This document shows, piece by piece, positions 1-9,412 of a DNA stretch of 64,000 bases (position 1 is the first letter of the stretch; the number at the start of each line of letters is the position of its first letter). Source of the stretch: Defluviibacillus sp043739385 (GTDB lineage Bacteria > Pseudomonadota > Gammaproteobacteria > Burkholderiales > Burkholderiaceae_C); assembly GCA_043739385.1 (NCBI GenBank), contig JAYUED010000144.1, positions 1-64,000 on the forward strand. The letters run 5' to 3'. The notes beneath the pieces are model-generated. The model was not told where the DNA came from and made no database searches. It saw nothing but the letters and a program-made list of their open reading frames with translations. Position numbers and translations under genes: made by a program.

Positions 1-1
1 T

Positions 2-754
2 GCGCCGACTTGGGCACAGTGGCTGGCACATGCAGGGTTGGTGCAAGGTCTGCTGGGCTATGAAGCCCTGTCTGCTGGCATATGGTATGTGGCGATGGAC
101 TTCCAACTGTTTGCCGTACTGACCATCTTGGTGTGGGCTGGGCGTGGAGCGACCAAGCGGACACAAACGTTGGTTGCGGCGTTATGCGCGGCCTCTTTGC
201 TGGGGTTCAACAGGTTTGCGGCCCTTGACAACTGGGCAGTTTACTTTTTTGGGGCCTACGGCCTGGGTGCATTGGCATGGTGGGCACGGCTGAGGGAGGA
301 CGCTTCGCGCAGTGCGCAAACGCTATTTTTGCTGGCGGTGCTATTAGGCGTTGCAGCACTGGAACTGGATTTCAGGCCACGCATCGCGCTGGCCTCAGGA
401 GTAGCACTGGTGTTGGTGGCCTGGGGCCATAGTTCCCCGACTAAAACCCAAAATAACACCCGCAACTATCTTCGGGAATGGGTGGCATGCCGGTTGGGTG
501 CCGCCGTGCAGCAACTAAGTCAAACGTCTTACGCGCTGTATTTGATTCACTTCTCGGTTCTGTTGCTTGTCAATACTCTGTTCGCTCGCCTGGGCTTGAC
601 CCAGCCTGGGCTGGCGCTGTGCTTTGCAGTTGCGGGCTGGGGCTTGAGTCTTTGGGCTGCAGCGGCATTTCACCGCTGGATAGAGTCTCCAGACGCACCT
701 TGGCGCTGGGCGCGCTGGCCACAATTGGCTTTGCGCTCCTTATTACGCTCTTAA
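2..754 (+). CDS. Acyltransferase 3 (OafA/YrhL-type) membrane protein, C-terminal part
   Basis: Family members move acyl groups, often acetyl, onto cell-surface or secreted glycans from within the inner membrane. The frame is open to the left edge, so the true start lies outside the window; the in-frame TTG at 38 is not needed. About 250 residues are visible, mostly hydrophobic segments separated by short loops. AGIWYVAMDFQLF near the visible start resembles the conserved segment of the family, and SYALYLIHF near residue 175 is the typical motif of one of the last helices. The stop is TAA at 752-754, followed at once by a hexanucleotide repeat. The acceptor cannot be told, because no glycan genes are in view. 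Confidence 0.75.
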   Translation, partial: APTWAQWLAHAGLVQGLLGYEALSAGIWYVAMDFQLFAVLTILVWAGRGATKRTQTLVAALCAASLLGFNRFAALDNWAVYFFGAYGLGALAWWARLREDASRSAQTLFLLAVLLGVAALELDFRPRIALASGVALVLVAWGHSSPTKTQNNTRNYLREWVACRLGAAVQQLSQTSYALYLIHFSVLLLVNTLFARLGLTQPGLALCFAVAGWGLSLWAAAAFHRWIESPDAPWRWARWPQLALRSLLRS

Positions 755-755
755 T

Positions 756-784
756 TCAATATCAATATCAATATCAATATCAAT
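756..784. repeat. Hexanucleotide tandem repeat (ATCAAT)
   Basis: Four perfect ATCAAT units (761-784) preceded by a partial unit, lying in the 32-base gap between the acyltransferase stop codon and the convergent ygiQ stop codon. It is the first of several short tandem repeats at gene borders in this window. Confidence 0.9.
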
Positions 785-786
785 AG

Positions 787-3195
787 CTACTGGCGAATAT
801 CTGTAGCACGTTTAGATGGTTTCTTCTTCACGCTGCCATTGTCCCGAGGTGGCAGGCCGGTGTGCTGGGTCAACAGGCGACCAGGTTGGGCTTTCACCTT
901 CATGGCAACCGTTTTTGAACTAACGGGTACTGCACTTCCCCCCACCGACGTTGAATTCTTCTTACGTGCGCTCTGGTAGCTGCCATCAGTCAGCGGCTGA
1001 TAGGTGGGGATCAAGTGGTGCTTGCCGTTACCGATCAAATCATTGCGACCCATCGCCTTCAGGGCTTCGCGCAGCAGCGGCCAGTTGTTGGCATCGTGGT
1101 AACGCAAGAAGGCTTTGTGCAAGCGGCGGCGCTTATCGCCGCGAACGATATCTACCGTCTCACTGTCACGGGTGATTTTGCGCAGTGGATTGCGGTTGGT
1201 GTGGTACATCGTCGTGGCCGTGGCCATGGGGGACGGGTAAAACGTCTGTACCTGGTCAGCACGGAAGCCATTTTTCTTCAGCCAAATAGCCAGGTTCATC
1301 ATGTCCTCGTCGCTGGTGCCTGGGTGAGCAGCGATGAAGTAAGGGATGAGGTATTGCTTCTTACCGGCCTCGGCGCTGTACTTCTCGAACAGGGTTTTGA
1401 ACTTGTCGTAGCTGCCGATGCCCGGCTTCATCATCTTGGTGAGGGGGCCTTGTTCGGTGTGTTCAGGGGCAATTTTGAGGTAGCCACCGACGTGGTGCGT
1501 GACCAGTTCCTTTACATACTCCGGCGATTGCACAGCCAAGTCGTAGCGCAGTCCGCTGCTGATAAGAATCTTTTTGACGCCTTTAAGCGCACGCGCCCGG
1601 CGGTACATCTTGATGAGCGGCGAGTGGTCGGTATTGAGATTGGAGCAAATTCCGGGATAAACGCACGAGGGCTTGCGGCAAGCGGCTTCAATCTCGGGGC
1701 TTTTACAGCCAATGCGGTACATGTTGGCCGTGGGGCCACCCAGGTCGGAAATGGTGCCGGTGAAGCCTTTAACGCTGTCACGAATAGCTTCGATTTCTTT
1801 GATGACCGAGTCCTCTGAGCGACTCTGGATGATGCGGCCTTCGTGTTCGGTGATCGAACAAAAGGTACAGCCTCCAAAGCAACCGCGCATGATGTTGACG
1901 CTCAGGCGGATCATCTCCCAGGCGGGAATTTTGGTGGTGTGGTCGTGGCTACCGTTGTCGTCCGCATAGCTAGGGTGCGGACTGCGGGCATAAGCCAAGT
2001 CGAACACGAAATCCATTTCTGGTGTGGTCAGTGGAATGGGCGGCGGGTTAATCCACACGTCGCGAGCGGTTACGCCTTCGCCATGGGCCTGCACCAAAGC
2101 ACGGGCGTTGCCGGGGTTGGTTTCCAGGTGCAACACGCGGTTGGCGTGGGCGTAAAGCACCGGGTCGCTTTTAACCTGCTCGTAAGACGGCAAGCGAATA
2201 ACAGAGCGTTCACGCGGGGGGACTTTGAGCTTGGCCTTGGCCTGCAAGGCGGGGTTGGGCATGAAGGTGAGCGGCTTCACGGTGAATGCAGAAGCTCCGT
2301 CACCGCCCGCTGCTTGCGCTTTTGCTGCGACATCGTTGGCCGCATCTTCTTTGGAACAGGTGGCGCCCTGCGCTTTGGCCTGGTCTGAGGTGGTCATGTA
2401 CGGGTTGACATGCGCTTCCACACGGCCTGGGGCATCAACACTGGTGGAGTCGATCTCGAACCAACCTTGGCCGGTTTCGTCGTCAGAGCGGCGAACAAAG
2501 GCAGTGCCTCGCACGTCAGTGATTTTTTGCACGGGCTCTTTAGCCGCCAGACGGTGGGCGATCTCCACAATCGCACGCTCGGCATTGCCATACAGCAGCA
2601 AGTCACATTTGGCGTCCACCACGATGGAGCGGCGTACTTTGTCTGACCAGTAGTCGTAATGCGCTATGCGGCGCAACGACCCTTCAATGCCGCCCAACAC
2701 GATCGGCACTTCACTATAGGCCTCGCGGCAGCGCTGGCTGTAGACGATAGCGGCACGGTCAGGCCGCTTACCACCAATATCCCCTGGGGTGTACGCGTCA
2801 TCACTGCGAATTTTGCGATCCGCTGTGTACCGGTTAATCATGGAATCCATGTTGCCCGACGTCACGCCGTAGAACAAATTAGGTCGCCCTAGGCTCCGGA
2901 ATGGCTCAGCGCTTTGCCACTCGGGTTGCGCAATGATGCCCACGCGAAAGCCTTGCGACTCCAGCATTCGGCCAATGACCGCCATGCCAAAACTGGGGTG
3001 ATCGACATAGGCGTCGCCCGTCACCAAGACGATATCGCAGCTGTCCCAGCCCAAAGCGGTCATTTCTGCCCGGGTTGTGGGCAAGAATTTGGCTGTGCCA
3101 AAGCGAGCAGCCCAGTACTTACGGTAGCTGGTCAACGGTTTGGCAGGGCGCGGAAAAAGAGACACGTCAGTGAAGACGCTGGATATTGCGGTCAT
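787..3195 (-). CDS. ygiQ: YgiQ family radical SAM protein
   Basis: A member of the YgiQ (UPF0313) family of radical S-adenosylmethionine proteins, whose reaction is not established. The 802-residue length fits the family, which runs from about 600 to 800. An N-terminal UPF0313 domain is followed, near residue 437, by the radical SAM cluster motif CFGGCTFC, a C-x3-C-x2-C arrangement that would hold a 4Fe-4S cluster. GGYLKIAPEHTE further on is also a conserved YgiQ segment. The last 60 or so residues are basic and low-complexity (KKKPSKR), as in many family members. The ATG at 3195 has no clear Shine-Dalgarno sequence. It stands alone between a convergent acyltransferase and a same-strand glycosyltransferase. 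Confidence 0.93.
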   Translation of the reverse strand: MTAISSVFTDVSLFPRPAKPLTSYRKYWAARFGTAKFLPTTRAEMTALGWDSCDIVLVTGDAYVDHPSFGMAVIGRMLESQGFRVGIIAQPEWQSAEPFRSLGRPNLFYGVTSGNMDSMINRYTADRKIRSDDAYTPGDIGGKRPDRAAIVYSQRCREAYSEVPIVLGGIEGSLRRIAHYDYWSDKVRRSIVVDAKCDLLLYGNAERAIVEIAHRLAAKEPVQKITDVRGTAFVRRSDDETGQGWFEIDSTSVDAPGRVEAHVNPYMTTSDQAKAQGATCSKEDAANDVAAKAQAAGGDGASAFTVKPLTFMPNPALQAKAKLKVPPRERSVIRLPSYEQVKSDPVLYAHANRVLHLETNPGNARALVQAHGEGVTARDVWINPPPIPLTTPEMDFVFDLAYARSPHPSYADDNGSHDHTTKIPAWEMIRLSVNIMRGCFGGCTFCSITEHEGRIIQSRSEDSVIKEIEAIRDSVKGFTGTISDLGGPTANMYRIGCKSPEIEAACRKPSCVYPGICSNLNTDHSPLIKMYRRARALKGVKKILISSGLRYDLAVQSPEYVKELVTHHVGGYLKIAPEHTEQGPLTKMMKPGIGSYDKFKTLFEKYSAEAGKKQYLIPYFIAAHPGTSDEDMMNLAIWLKKNGFRADQVQTFYPSPMATATTMYHTNRNPLRKITRDSETVDIVRGDKRRRLHKAFLRYHDANNWPLLREALKAMGRNDLIGNGKHHLIPTYQPLTDGSYQSARKKNSTSVGGSAVPVSSKTVAMKVKAQPGRLLTQHTGLPPRDNGSVKKKPSKRATDIRQ

Positions 3196-3310
3196 GGGGA
3201 GCTTGCTAGGGGGAATCCCTGATTTTACGGCTTTAGCTGAAAAGCGGCTGATTTTTCGTTAGTAGGGGGGTCTCCACAATGTCTACCCCCATTTGAAACC
3301 TAGAAAAAAT

Positions 3311-4951
3311 CTAAAATTCCTCAGAAAAATCATGCTGCTCAAGCTGGGGAACGGGTGCGGGTTCCGTTAAAAGTTCCAGCAGCTCCGTGAAAGAAGCAAT
3401 CTCTGTGATAGCAGGTTCATCGCGAAAAACGGGCGATTTCGGATCAATCACAAACGCACGGTCTGCTAAACGCATTAAGGCCAGATCATTGAGGTTGTCC
3501 CCAACCACCCAGCTTTGCACAGTCATAGCATTAGAAGAGACAGAAGAAGAAGCTGCAGCCGAAGGCGTGATATCAGCCTGAAAGTGCCGTAACACATTGC
3601 TCTTGCACAAACCCTTCCCCGCGTCCGCCCCGAAAGGCAAAAAGGCCGGGTTAAGGCGTACCAAACCATTGCACACGTCGCTATCGAACTGAATGGTGTG
3701 CGCCATAGCAAAGTCGGCAAAAATACGGCGACGCATGATTTCCGCAGCGATGAAATAACTGTCACTCACAACACCCACCATAAAGCCACGTCGCCGCATT
3801 TGGTTAACGAATTCAATGACCCCTGGCCGAATGTCGAGCGCACGCGCCACTTGCTCAAACTTTTGCTTGTGGATAAAACGAAACAACTTGGCAATGCGGT
3901 CGCTGCGCGTGGCGGCATCGCCGTCATCATCATGGTCATGGTCTGGACGGTCTAACAAAGCCTTCAACCCGTCTTCCAGACCTGAAGTACGGGCCAACTC
4001 AACCACAAAGCGAGAAGGCGTGATCGTGCCATCCATGTCCAGTAAAAGTAACCGCTGACGACCCTTTCTGCGGGTCAATACATACTCAATGGTGGCCACT
4101 GCCTGACGCTGCGATTCGTACATGGCAGCAATCTGATCCACATTCAGCCTCCCTACCTCTTTGGCGCGGCTGAAAATCACCCGGCCCACTTCGTTCGCCA
4201 TATGACCCAAATCAAGCAGGGGTTGGCTGTCGTTTTCAAGCGAGCCAATGTCCACCTCAACCAGTCTGGCCCCTGCGAGGGAGGCGTCGATCAACAAGGC
4301 CACATCCACACCATAGCCATCCTCAAACCGCAGTGACTGCAACAGACTTTTGCGGGCAGCGATGATGCCGCCCAAGGGCTGAGCAAAGTGGGCAATCTCG
4401 GGGAAAAAAATGTGCAGCATCGGCTTGGCAGTCAGTACAGTGACGCGGCCACCACCCCTGCCAAAACGCGCTTTAACAAAATCAGCCTCATGGGCCAAAA
4501 GAGGTCGGCACATATCGGTGATGATGCCATCGCGCAGGCCAGACAAATCGCCGTCCAGGTACATCAACACTTCGCAACTCGCCTCACCAACCCCATCCTG
4601 CATCGAGCAACCTTTGCCCAACATGCTGCTCGTCACGACCCGCGCACCGGCCAGTCTTGCCAACGCGACGGTGTCGTCTATGGAACTGTCGTCAACCACG
4701 ATGACTTCAGCTGTGACTGGGTCTGCCAGCGCATAAGCCACAACCTGGGCGATACGCTTAGCTTCATTGAGCGCTGGAATCACCACCGTCACACAAGCCG
4801 AAAGCGTGAGTTGCTGAGGGGGTTTCGCAGACGCGTCGACAGGCGCCAGATCAGCAAATCGAGATCGAAGGAAAGAGCGTCGGAGTAGCCATTGAGGTAG
4901 CAAACTGATGCTGCGAATTCGGTTTGATAACCATTGAGAAACTAAATTCAC
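3311..4951 (-). CDS. Bifunctional glycosyltransferase (GpgS-like) - HAD-IB phosphatase fusion
   Basis: Two catalytic domains in one 546-residue cytosolic protein. Residues about 50-275 are a GT-A glycosyltransferase: VVIPALNEAKRI, VVDDSSIDDT, a DGD motif in YLDGDLS near residue 130, and PLGGIIAARKS with GYGVDVALLID. These recall glucosyl-3-phosphoglycerate synthase (GT81). Residues about 298-520 are a HAD-IB phosphatase like SerB: nucleophile motif DMDGT near 303, VVSDSYF, and GDNLNDLALM near 483. A plausible role is synthesis of a glycosyl-phosphate ester and its dephosphorylation by the same protein, as in compatible-solute (glucosylglycerate-type) synthesis; this is inference. The linker between the domains' cap region has an acidic HDHDDDGD run. 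The GTG start is supported by GGAGAG six bases upstream. Confidence 0.8.
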   Translation of the reverse strand: MNLVSQWLSNRIRSISLLPQWLLRRSFLRSRFADLAPVDASAKPPQQLTLSACVTVVIPALNEAKRIAQVVAYALADPVTAEVIVVDDSSIDDTVALARLAGARVVTSSMLGKGCSMQDGVGEASCEVLMYLDGDLSGLRDGIITDMCRPLLAHEADFVKARFGRGGGRVTVLTAKPMLHIFFPEIAHFAQPLGGIIAARKSLLQSLRFEDGYGVDVALLIDASLAGARLVEVDIGSLENDSQPLLDLGHMANEVGRVIFSRAKEVGRLNVDQIAAMYESQRQAVATIEYVLTRRKGRQRLLLLDMDGTITPSRFVVELARTSGLEDGLKALLDRPDHDHDDDGDAATRSDRIAKLFRFIHKQKFEQVARALDIRPGVIEFVNQMRRRGFMVGVVSDSYFIAAEIMRRRIFADFAMAHTIQFDSDVCNGLVRLNPAFLPFGADAGKGLCKSNVLRHFQADITPSAAASSSVSSNAMTVQSWVVGDNLNDLALMRLADRAFVIDPKSPVFRDEPAITEIASFTELLELLTEPAPVPQLEQHDFSEEF

Positions 4952-5064
4952 AGTAAGCTCTCCAAAAAAGTTAGTTGGTATTTTTTATCATACAAACACG
5001 CGATGGCAGCCTATCCCGACATCGAGAAAGCCATAGCAGCGGTCAAAACGTTTTACACGTACGA

Positions 5065-6684
5065 CTACACCACAACCGTAGAAATAACGGCATGGCCTGC
5101 TGCCACCTCAAACTTTTCCAATGTTTCAATCTGACTGTTGTGCTCAGTCACTTGGTCCACCACCCGCAGGGTCGTTGTCAAACGCTTGGGTGTGAATTCG
5201 ACCACACCGTAACCTTTGCGCTCGGTGTTGGCAAATACAAAATGGGGATTCTCAGCCAGCCAAGCAGCTGTTTTGGTGCTGCCGCTGGAGCGCGAGGTGA
5301 TGCTGGTGCCACAGAACTCTACACCCAGGCTTTCACTGTTGGGATTGTTGTAATCGGCTTTGACATGACCAACCCAGTTTTCATGCACATCACCGCCCAG
5401 AAATACAGGATTAGGTACATGGTAATGCTGTAATGAATGAGTCAACCGCTGGCGGGCTGGTGCATAGCCGTCCCAGCCGTCATTCCAGAAAAATTGTTCG
5501 GGGCCAGGACGAAAGTCACGCTGGCCAAACAGGGTTTGCTGACCCATGATGTTCCAAATAGCGGTCCCAGCGGCTTGCAATTTACGCTCTAGCCACTGCT
5601 CTTGAACTGAGCCAAGCAGACTGCGGGTAGGGTCGCTCCAGCTAGGACAGGTTCGTGGATCAAGTGCGCCAGAGCCCAGTTTTCCATCAGGTGTACAGGC
5701 TTGAGGCGAGCGGTACTGGCGACTGTCCAGCATGGTTATATTGGCTAAATTCCCAAAGGAAACATGGCTGTAGAGGCGCATTTCAGCCCCGGCACTCAAT
5801 CCTTTCGGGGCTTGCGTGAGCACGCTGGCACGCAGAGGCATATGTTCGTAATAGGCTTGGTAGGCTGCTGCGCGGCGGGCGGCGAAATCGGTCACGCCAG
5901 AACTGCTTTTACCGCTATGGCCAGGGGTAAGGCCCGCGTAGTCGTTTTGCACCTCATGGTCATCCCAAGTCATCAACCAGGGGCAGGCGGCGTGCATGGC
6001 TTGCAACTCGGGCTCGGCTTTGTACAGGGCATAGCGTGCACGGTAGTCGTCCAGGGTCAGCAACCAACCACCGCTGGGGGTAGGGTTAGGGCGGCGGATA
6101 CGACTGGTAGTGCCCGGGGTTTCGTAGAGGTAATCTCCCAGAAACAGCACAACATCCAAATTTTCTCGCAACATGTGCGTGTATGCGCTGAAATAGCCAT
6201 CCTCCCATTTTTGGCACGAAGCGTAAGCCAAGCGCAACATCGATGCTTGCATGCCAGGTGCAGGGAAAGTACGGGTTCGACCTACTGGGCTCGCCACGCC
6301 ACCCGCTATGAAGCGGTAAAAATACCAGCGATCTGGATCTAAACCTTGCAACTCCACATGCACTGAATGCGCTAATTCAGGCAGCGCCTGGGCTTGACCA
6401 CGCTGAGCCATACGCACGAATCCTTCGTCGTGGGCCAACTCCCATTGCACAGCCACAGGCAAGGCAGACAAAACAGATTGTCCTAGCAAATCAAAACTCA
6501 CCAAACGCGTCCAAAGTACCAAACCATCATGCGTTGGTGACCCACTGGCAACGCCAAGTTTGAATAGATTTTCAGTGAAGCCAGAAAGCAGTTTGCCTTG
6601 GCTCCAGGCGCTTCGCGGCTGCCACAGAGGTGCCGTAGCAGCTGTGGCAAGCTCAAGAAGACGGCGACGGCTAAGGCTTTTCAT
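5065..6684 (-). CDS. PhoD family alkaline phosphatase / phosphodiesterase, Tat-exported
   Basis: A 539-residue secreted metallophosphoesterase of the PhoD family, which releases phosphate from phosphomono- and diesters outside the cytoplasm using calcium and iron. The start ATG at 6684 gives a twin-arginine signal peptide with SRRRLLE, so export in folded form is expected. The N-terminal PhoD domain (LGVASGSPTHDGLVLWTRL) is followed by metal-site motifs: ASCQKWEDG, FLGDYLYE, TWDDHEVQNDY and GGDVHENWVGH. An in-frame extension to 7005 exists but runs antisense into the next gene and adds no recognisable sequence, so it is rejected. Only 52 bases separate it from the divergent GGDEF-EAL gene. 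No Pho box was identified. Confidence 0.9.
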   Translation of the reverse strand: MKSLSRRRLLELATAATAPLWQPRSAWSQGKLLSGFTENLFKLGVASGSPTHDGLVLWTRLVSFDLLGQSVLSALPVAVQWELAHDEGFVRMAQRGQAQALPELAHSVHVELQGLDPDRWYFYRFIAGGVASPVGRTRTFPAPGMQASMLRLAYASCQKWEDGYFSAYTHMLRENLDVVLFLGDYLYETPGTTSRIRRPNPTPSGGWLLTLDDYRARYALYKAEPELQAMHAACPWLMTWDDHEVQNDYAGLTPGHSGKSSSGVTDFAARRAAAYQAYYEHMPLRASVLTQAPKGLSAGAEMRLYSHVSFGNLANITMLDSRQYRSPQACTPDGKLGSGALDPRTCPSWSDPTRSLLGSVQEQWLERKLQAAGTAIWNIMGQQTLFGQRDFRPGPEQFFWNDGWDGYAPARQRLTHSLQHYHVPNPVFLGGDVHENWVGHVKADYNNPNSESLGVEFCGTSITSRSSGSTKTAAWLAENPHFVFANTERKGYGVVEFTPKRLTTTLRVVDQVTEHNSQIETLEKFEVAAGHAVISTVVV

Positions 6685-6736
6685 AGTTGGTATGACAATA
6701 TGTGAATAATGCAGGACAAACTGAACAATCAATAAT

Positions 6737-9412
6737 ATGTCCAAGATATGTCTGCCACTGTGGCTTGCACTCTCTCTGCCGTTTGCAGTGGTGTTAATGC
6801 TGGTGTTTGCTATTTTGATGGCATCGCACCAGAGAAGTGTGACCCGGTTAATTGACGAAGCAGGTGCTAATCTACTGAATGCCAGCAGCGACCATGTCCA
6901 TGGCCGCCTCAAACAGTACCTGGAACTGCCTTTCCAGCTGCAAACACTGCTGACGGACTGCATTGTTCGCCAAAAAATGTATGAACCCGGTGACATCAGT
7001 CGCATTCAGACCTATCTGAATGATATCTTTAAGGCGGTCTATATCCCGAATTTCAAGCAGTTTGAGATGCTGCAAATTGGTACGAAGAGTGGTGAATTTT
7101 CGGGTATTCACCGCGAACCTCAAGGGGCTACGTCTTTGTCTTTGAAAGACAACCGCACCGATGACAAGCTGGTGTACTACCAGACAGAAAGCACTGAGGT
7201 GCGTGAAACCATAGACAAGTATGACCCTCGCGTGCGCCCATGGTACCGTCCCGTCGCGCAAAGTCTTCAGCCTCGCTGGTCTTCGTTGTATATGAGCAAG
7301 GGGCTTAACGGTATCGTCGCTATTTCAGCAACTGCACCCGTATTGACACCAACGGGTGAGTTACTGGGCGTGATCAGCACCGATGTGTCACTGACAGCCA
7401 TGGCCGAATTTTTGAAGGCAACACCTTTGTATGAAAAGTATAAAAGTGCACTGATCTACATTGTTGATGAAAAGGGCCAGCTAATCGCGCAAACCATAGA
7501 TGCTGATGCAATCAGCGCCTCAGAGACTGGAAAATCCCAAACCATACTGATGGCGGACCATAGCAACTCACCTTTGGTACGCGCCAGCTATGCACAACTG
7601 CCACCGATATCGCCCTCATGGTCAGCGTCACCAAAAACAACAGCGTCAATATTAGGTTCGAATGCATCTAAAGCTCCGCTGAGCTTCAAGCTAGAGCAAG
7701 GTGACGAACACTATTTCGGTCAGTACATCGCCTACACCGACCCCAGAGGCTTGAATTGGCGCTTGGTCGCTCTGGTTTCTGAGAATGAACTCTCAGGCGA
7801 TGCACGCCAAAGCGCAAACCTTGGACTGTTGGCCGCGTTAGCCCTTACTACCTTTGGTTTGGGCGTTGGTTTTTGGATCGTCAAACGCATTGCCTTGCCG
7901 ATTCAAGAGACTGCTGAAGCCGCCAGCCGCGTGGCGAGTGAGTCGGACACGGGCCTCATCAACATGCGCCCCAGCAGCATTTTGGAAACGGCCATGCTGA
8001 CAAATGCTTTCAATGCAATGTCACAACGTATTCAAAAGCAGCTTCGTAATTTGCACGATCTAGCAATGAATGACACTACTACCGGCTTACTCAACCACCA
8101 AGGCCTGCTGGCCGCCGCCCAATGGGATATCCCACGCGACCTGGTACTGGTGTTGTTAGGTATTGATAATTTCAAAATGGTTAACTCCTCGCTAGGCCCC
8201 AAAACTGGTGACTATCTGCTGCGTCAAATCGCTAACCGTCTGCATGCACATTGCCCACAGACGAGCCTGCTAGCCCGAATCAGCGGAGACGAATTCATGG
8301 TGCTGCTGCCCGATGTGCATTTAGCCGTGCACCGCGAAAGTCTGATACAGAGCGTGTGTGCGGTGTTTTCCACGCCGTTTCAGACCGCCACGGACGAAGT
8401 CACGCTGCGCGCCAGCATGGGCGTGGTTTCGACCTGCGCGACAGGCAAAGAAGTCGATACTGATTTGCTCCAACAGGCCAGTCTCGCACTGCGCACTGCC
8501 AAAGCACGAGGCCATAGCCAACGCGTAAACTATGAGTCAGCACTGTTGAACCAAGCCCTTGCTACGGCGCACATGGTTGCCGACCTTAAAATTGCACTTG
8601 CACAGAGTGAATTGAGAGTCTATTTTCAGCCCATCATTGACCTGAAAACTGAAAAAATCTGCGGTCTTGAAGCGCTGGTGCGCTGGCAAAGCAACACCCG
8701 TGGCATGATCAATCCGTGTGACTTCATCCCTATCGCCGAAGAATCAGGCCAGATTGTGGAACTGGGCAACTGGGTCATGTTGCAAGCCACCACCGAAGTC
8801 GCCCAACTCATTCAAGACAATGGCCTTGATGATCACTTCACCCTGCACGTCAACGTATCAGTGCGGCAACTGGTTCAGGCTGACTTTGCCAAAACAGTAG
8901 CCCAAGCCATTGCACGCAGTGGCATACCAGCCAGGTCCCTGATGGTGGAAATCACCGAAAGCGTGCTGATGAAAGAGGACTCATCCACCCTCAAGACTAT
9001 TGCTGATATACGCGCCTTGGGCGTACGCATTGCGCTAGACGACTTTGGCACTGGCTATTCGTCGCTGTCTTATCTGAACCAGTTCCATTTTCACTCGCTA
9101 AAAATCGACCGCAGTTTTATTGTTGCAGCTGAAAAAAGTGAGCGTAGCCAGACTATCTTGAAGGCAGTCGTAGACATCACACGGGGCCTAGGCCTAGAGG
9201 CGGTTGCCGAGGGCATAGAAACCCGTGAGCAAGCGCAAATGCTACGGGATTTTGGCTGCGCCTATGCACAAGGCTACCTGTTTGGCCGCCCCGCACCGCT
9301 GGACCAAATCTGGGCGGCCAGCAACACCAATGACAAGGCGTATACCATTGAAAATGGCCCGAAAAGCGCCACCTCTCATGACACTACAACCATGCACACC
9401 CCACCGCCATGA
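6737..9412 (+). CDS. Membrane dCache-HAMP-GGDEF-EAL cyclic-di-GMP signalling protein
   Basis: An 891-residue inner-membrane receptor that turns over cyclic di-GMP. One membrane helix (residues about 8-27) and a second near 360-380 bracket a periplasmic Cache-type sensor carrying DPRVRPWYR. A HAMP-like segment, a GGDEF domain and an EAL domain follow. The GGDEF signature reads SGDEF near residue 516 and no RxxD inhibitory site precedes it. The EAL domain keeps every expected catalytic residue: LEALVRW, HVNVSVRQL, VEITES, DDFGTGYSS, LKIDRSF, AVAEGIET and YAQGYLFG. Phosphodiesterase activity is therefore the safer prediction, with the first domain regulatory or weakly active. Its stop codon overlaps the next gene's start (ATGA), suggesting translational coupling. 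Confidence 0.92.
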   Translation: MSKICLPLWLALSLPFAVVLMLVFAILMASHQRSVTRLIDEAGANLLNASSDHVHGRLKQYLELPFQLQTLLTDCIVRQKMYEPGDISRIQTYLNDIFKAVYIPNFKQFEMLQIGTKSGEFSGIHREPQGATSLSLKDNRTDDKLVYYQTESTEVRETIDKYDPRVRPWYRPVAQSLQPRWSSLYMSKGLNGIVAISATAPVLTPTGELLGVISTDVSLTAMAEFLKATPLYEKYKSALIYIVDEKGQLIAQTIDADAISASETGKSQTILMADHSNSPLVRASYAQLPPISPSWSASPKTTASILGSNASKAPLSFKLEQGDEHYFGQYIAYTDPRGLNWRLVALVSENELSGDARQSANLGLLAALALTTFGLGVGFWIVKRIALPIQETAEAASRVASESDTGLINMRPSSILETAMLTNAFNAMSQRIQKQLRNLHDLAMNDTTTGLLNHQGLLAAAQWDIPRDLVLVLLGIDNFKMVNSSLGPKTGDYLLRQIANRLHAHCPQTSLLARISGDEFMVLLPDVHLAVHRESLIQSVCAVFSTPFQTATDEVTLRASMGVVSTCATGKEVDTDLLQQASLALRTAKARGHSQRVNYESALLNQALATAHMVADLKIALAQSELRVYFQPIIDLKTEKICGLEALVRWQSNTRGMINPCDFIPIAEESGQIVELGNWVMLQATTEVAQLIQDNGLDDHFTLHVNVSVRQLVQADFAKTVAQAIARSGIPARSLMVEITESVLMKEDSSTLKTIADIRALGVRIALDDFGTGYSSLSYLNQFHFHSLKIDRSFIVAAEKSERSQTILKAVVDITRGLGLEAVAEGIETREQAQMLRDFGCAYAQGYLFGRPAPLDQIWAASNTNDKAYTIENGPKSATSHDTTTMHTPPP

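Noticed and set aside
478..786. Open frame ending in repeated Tyr-Gln
   Set aside because: It overlaps the acyltransferase in another frame and its end is only a translation of the ATCAAT repeat.
6685..7005. N-terminal extension of the PhoD gene
   Set aside because: It runs antisense into the GGDEF-EAL gene and would bury the twin-arginine signal peptide about 107 residues inside the protein.
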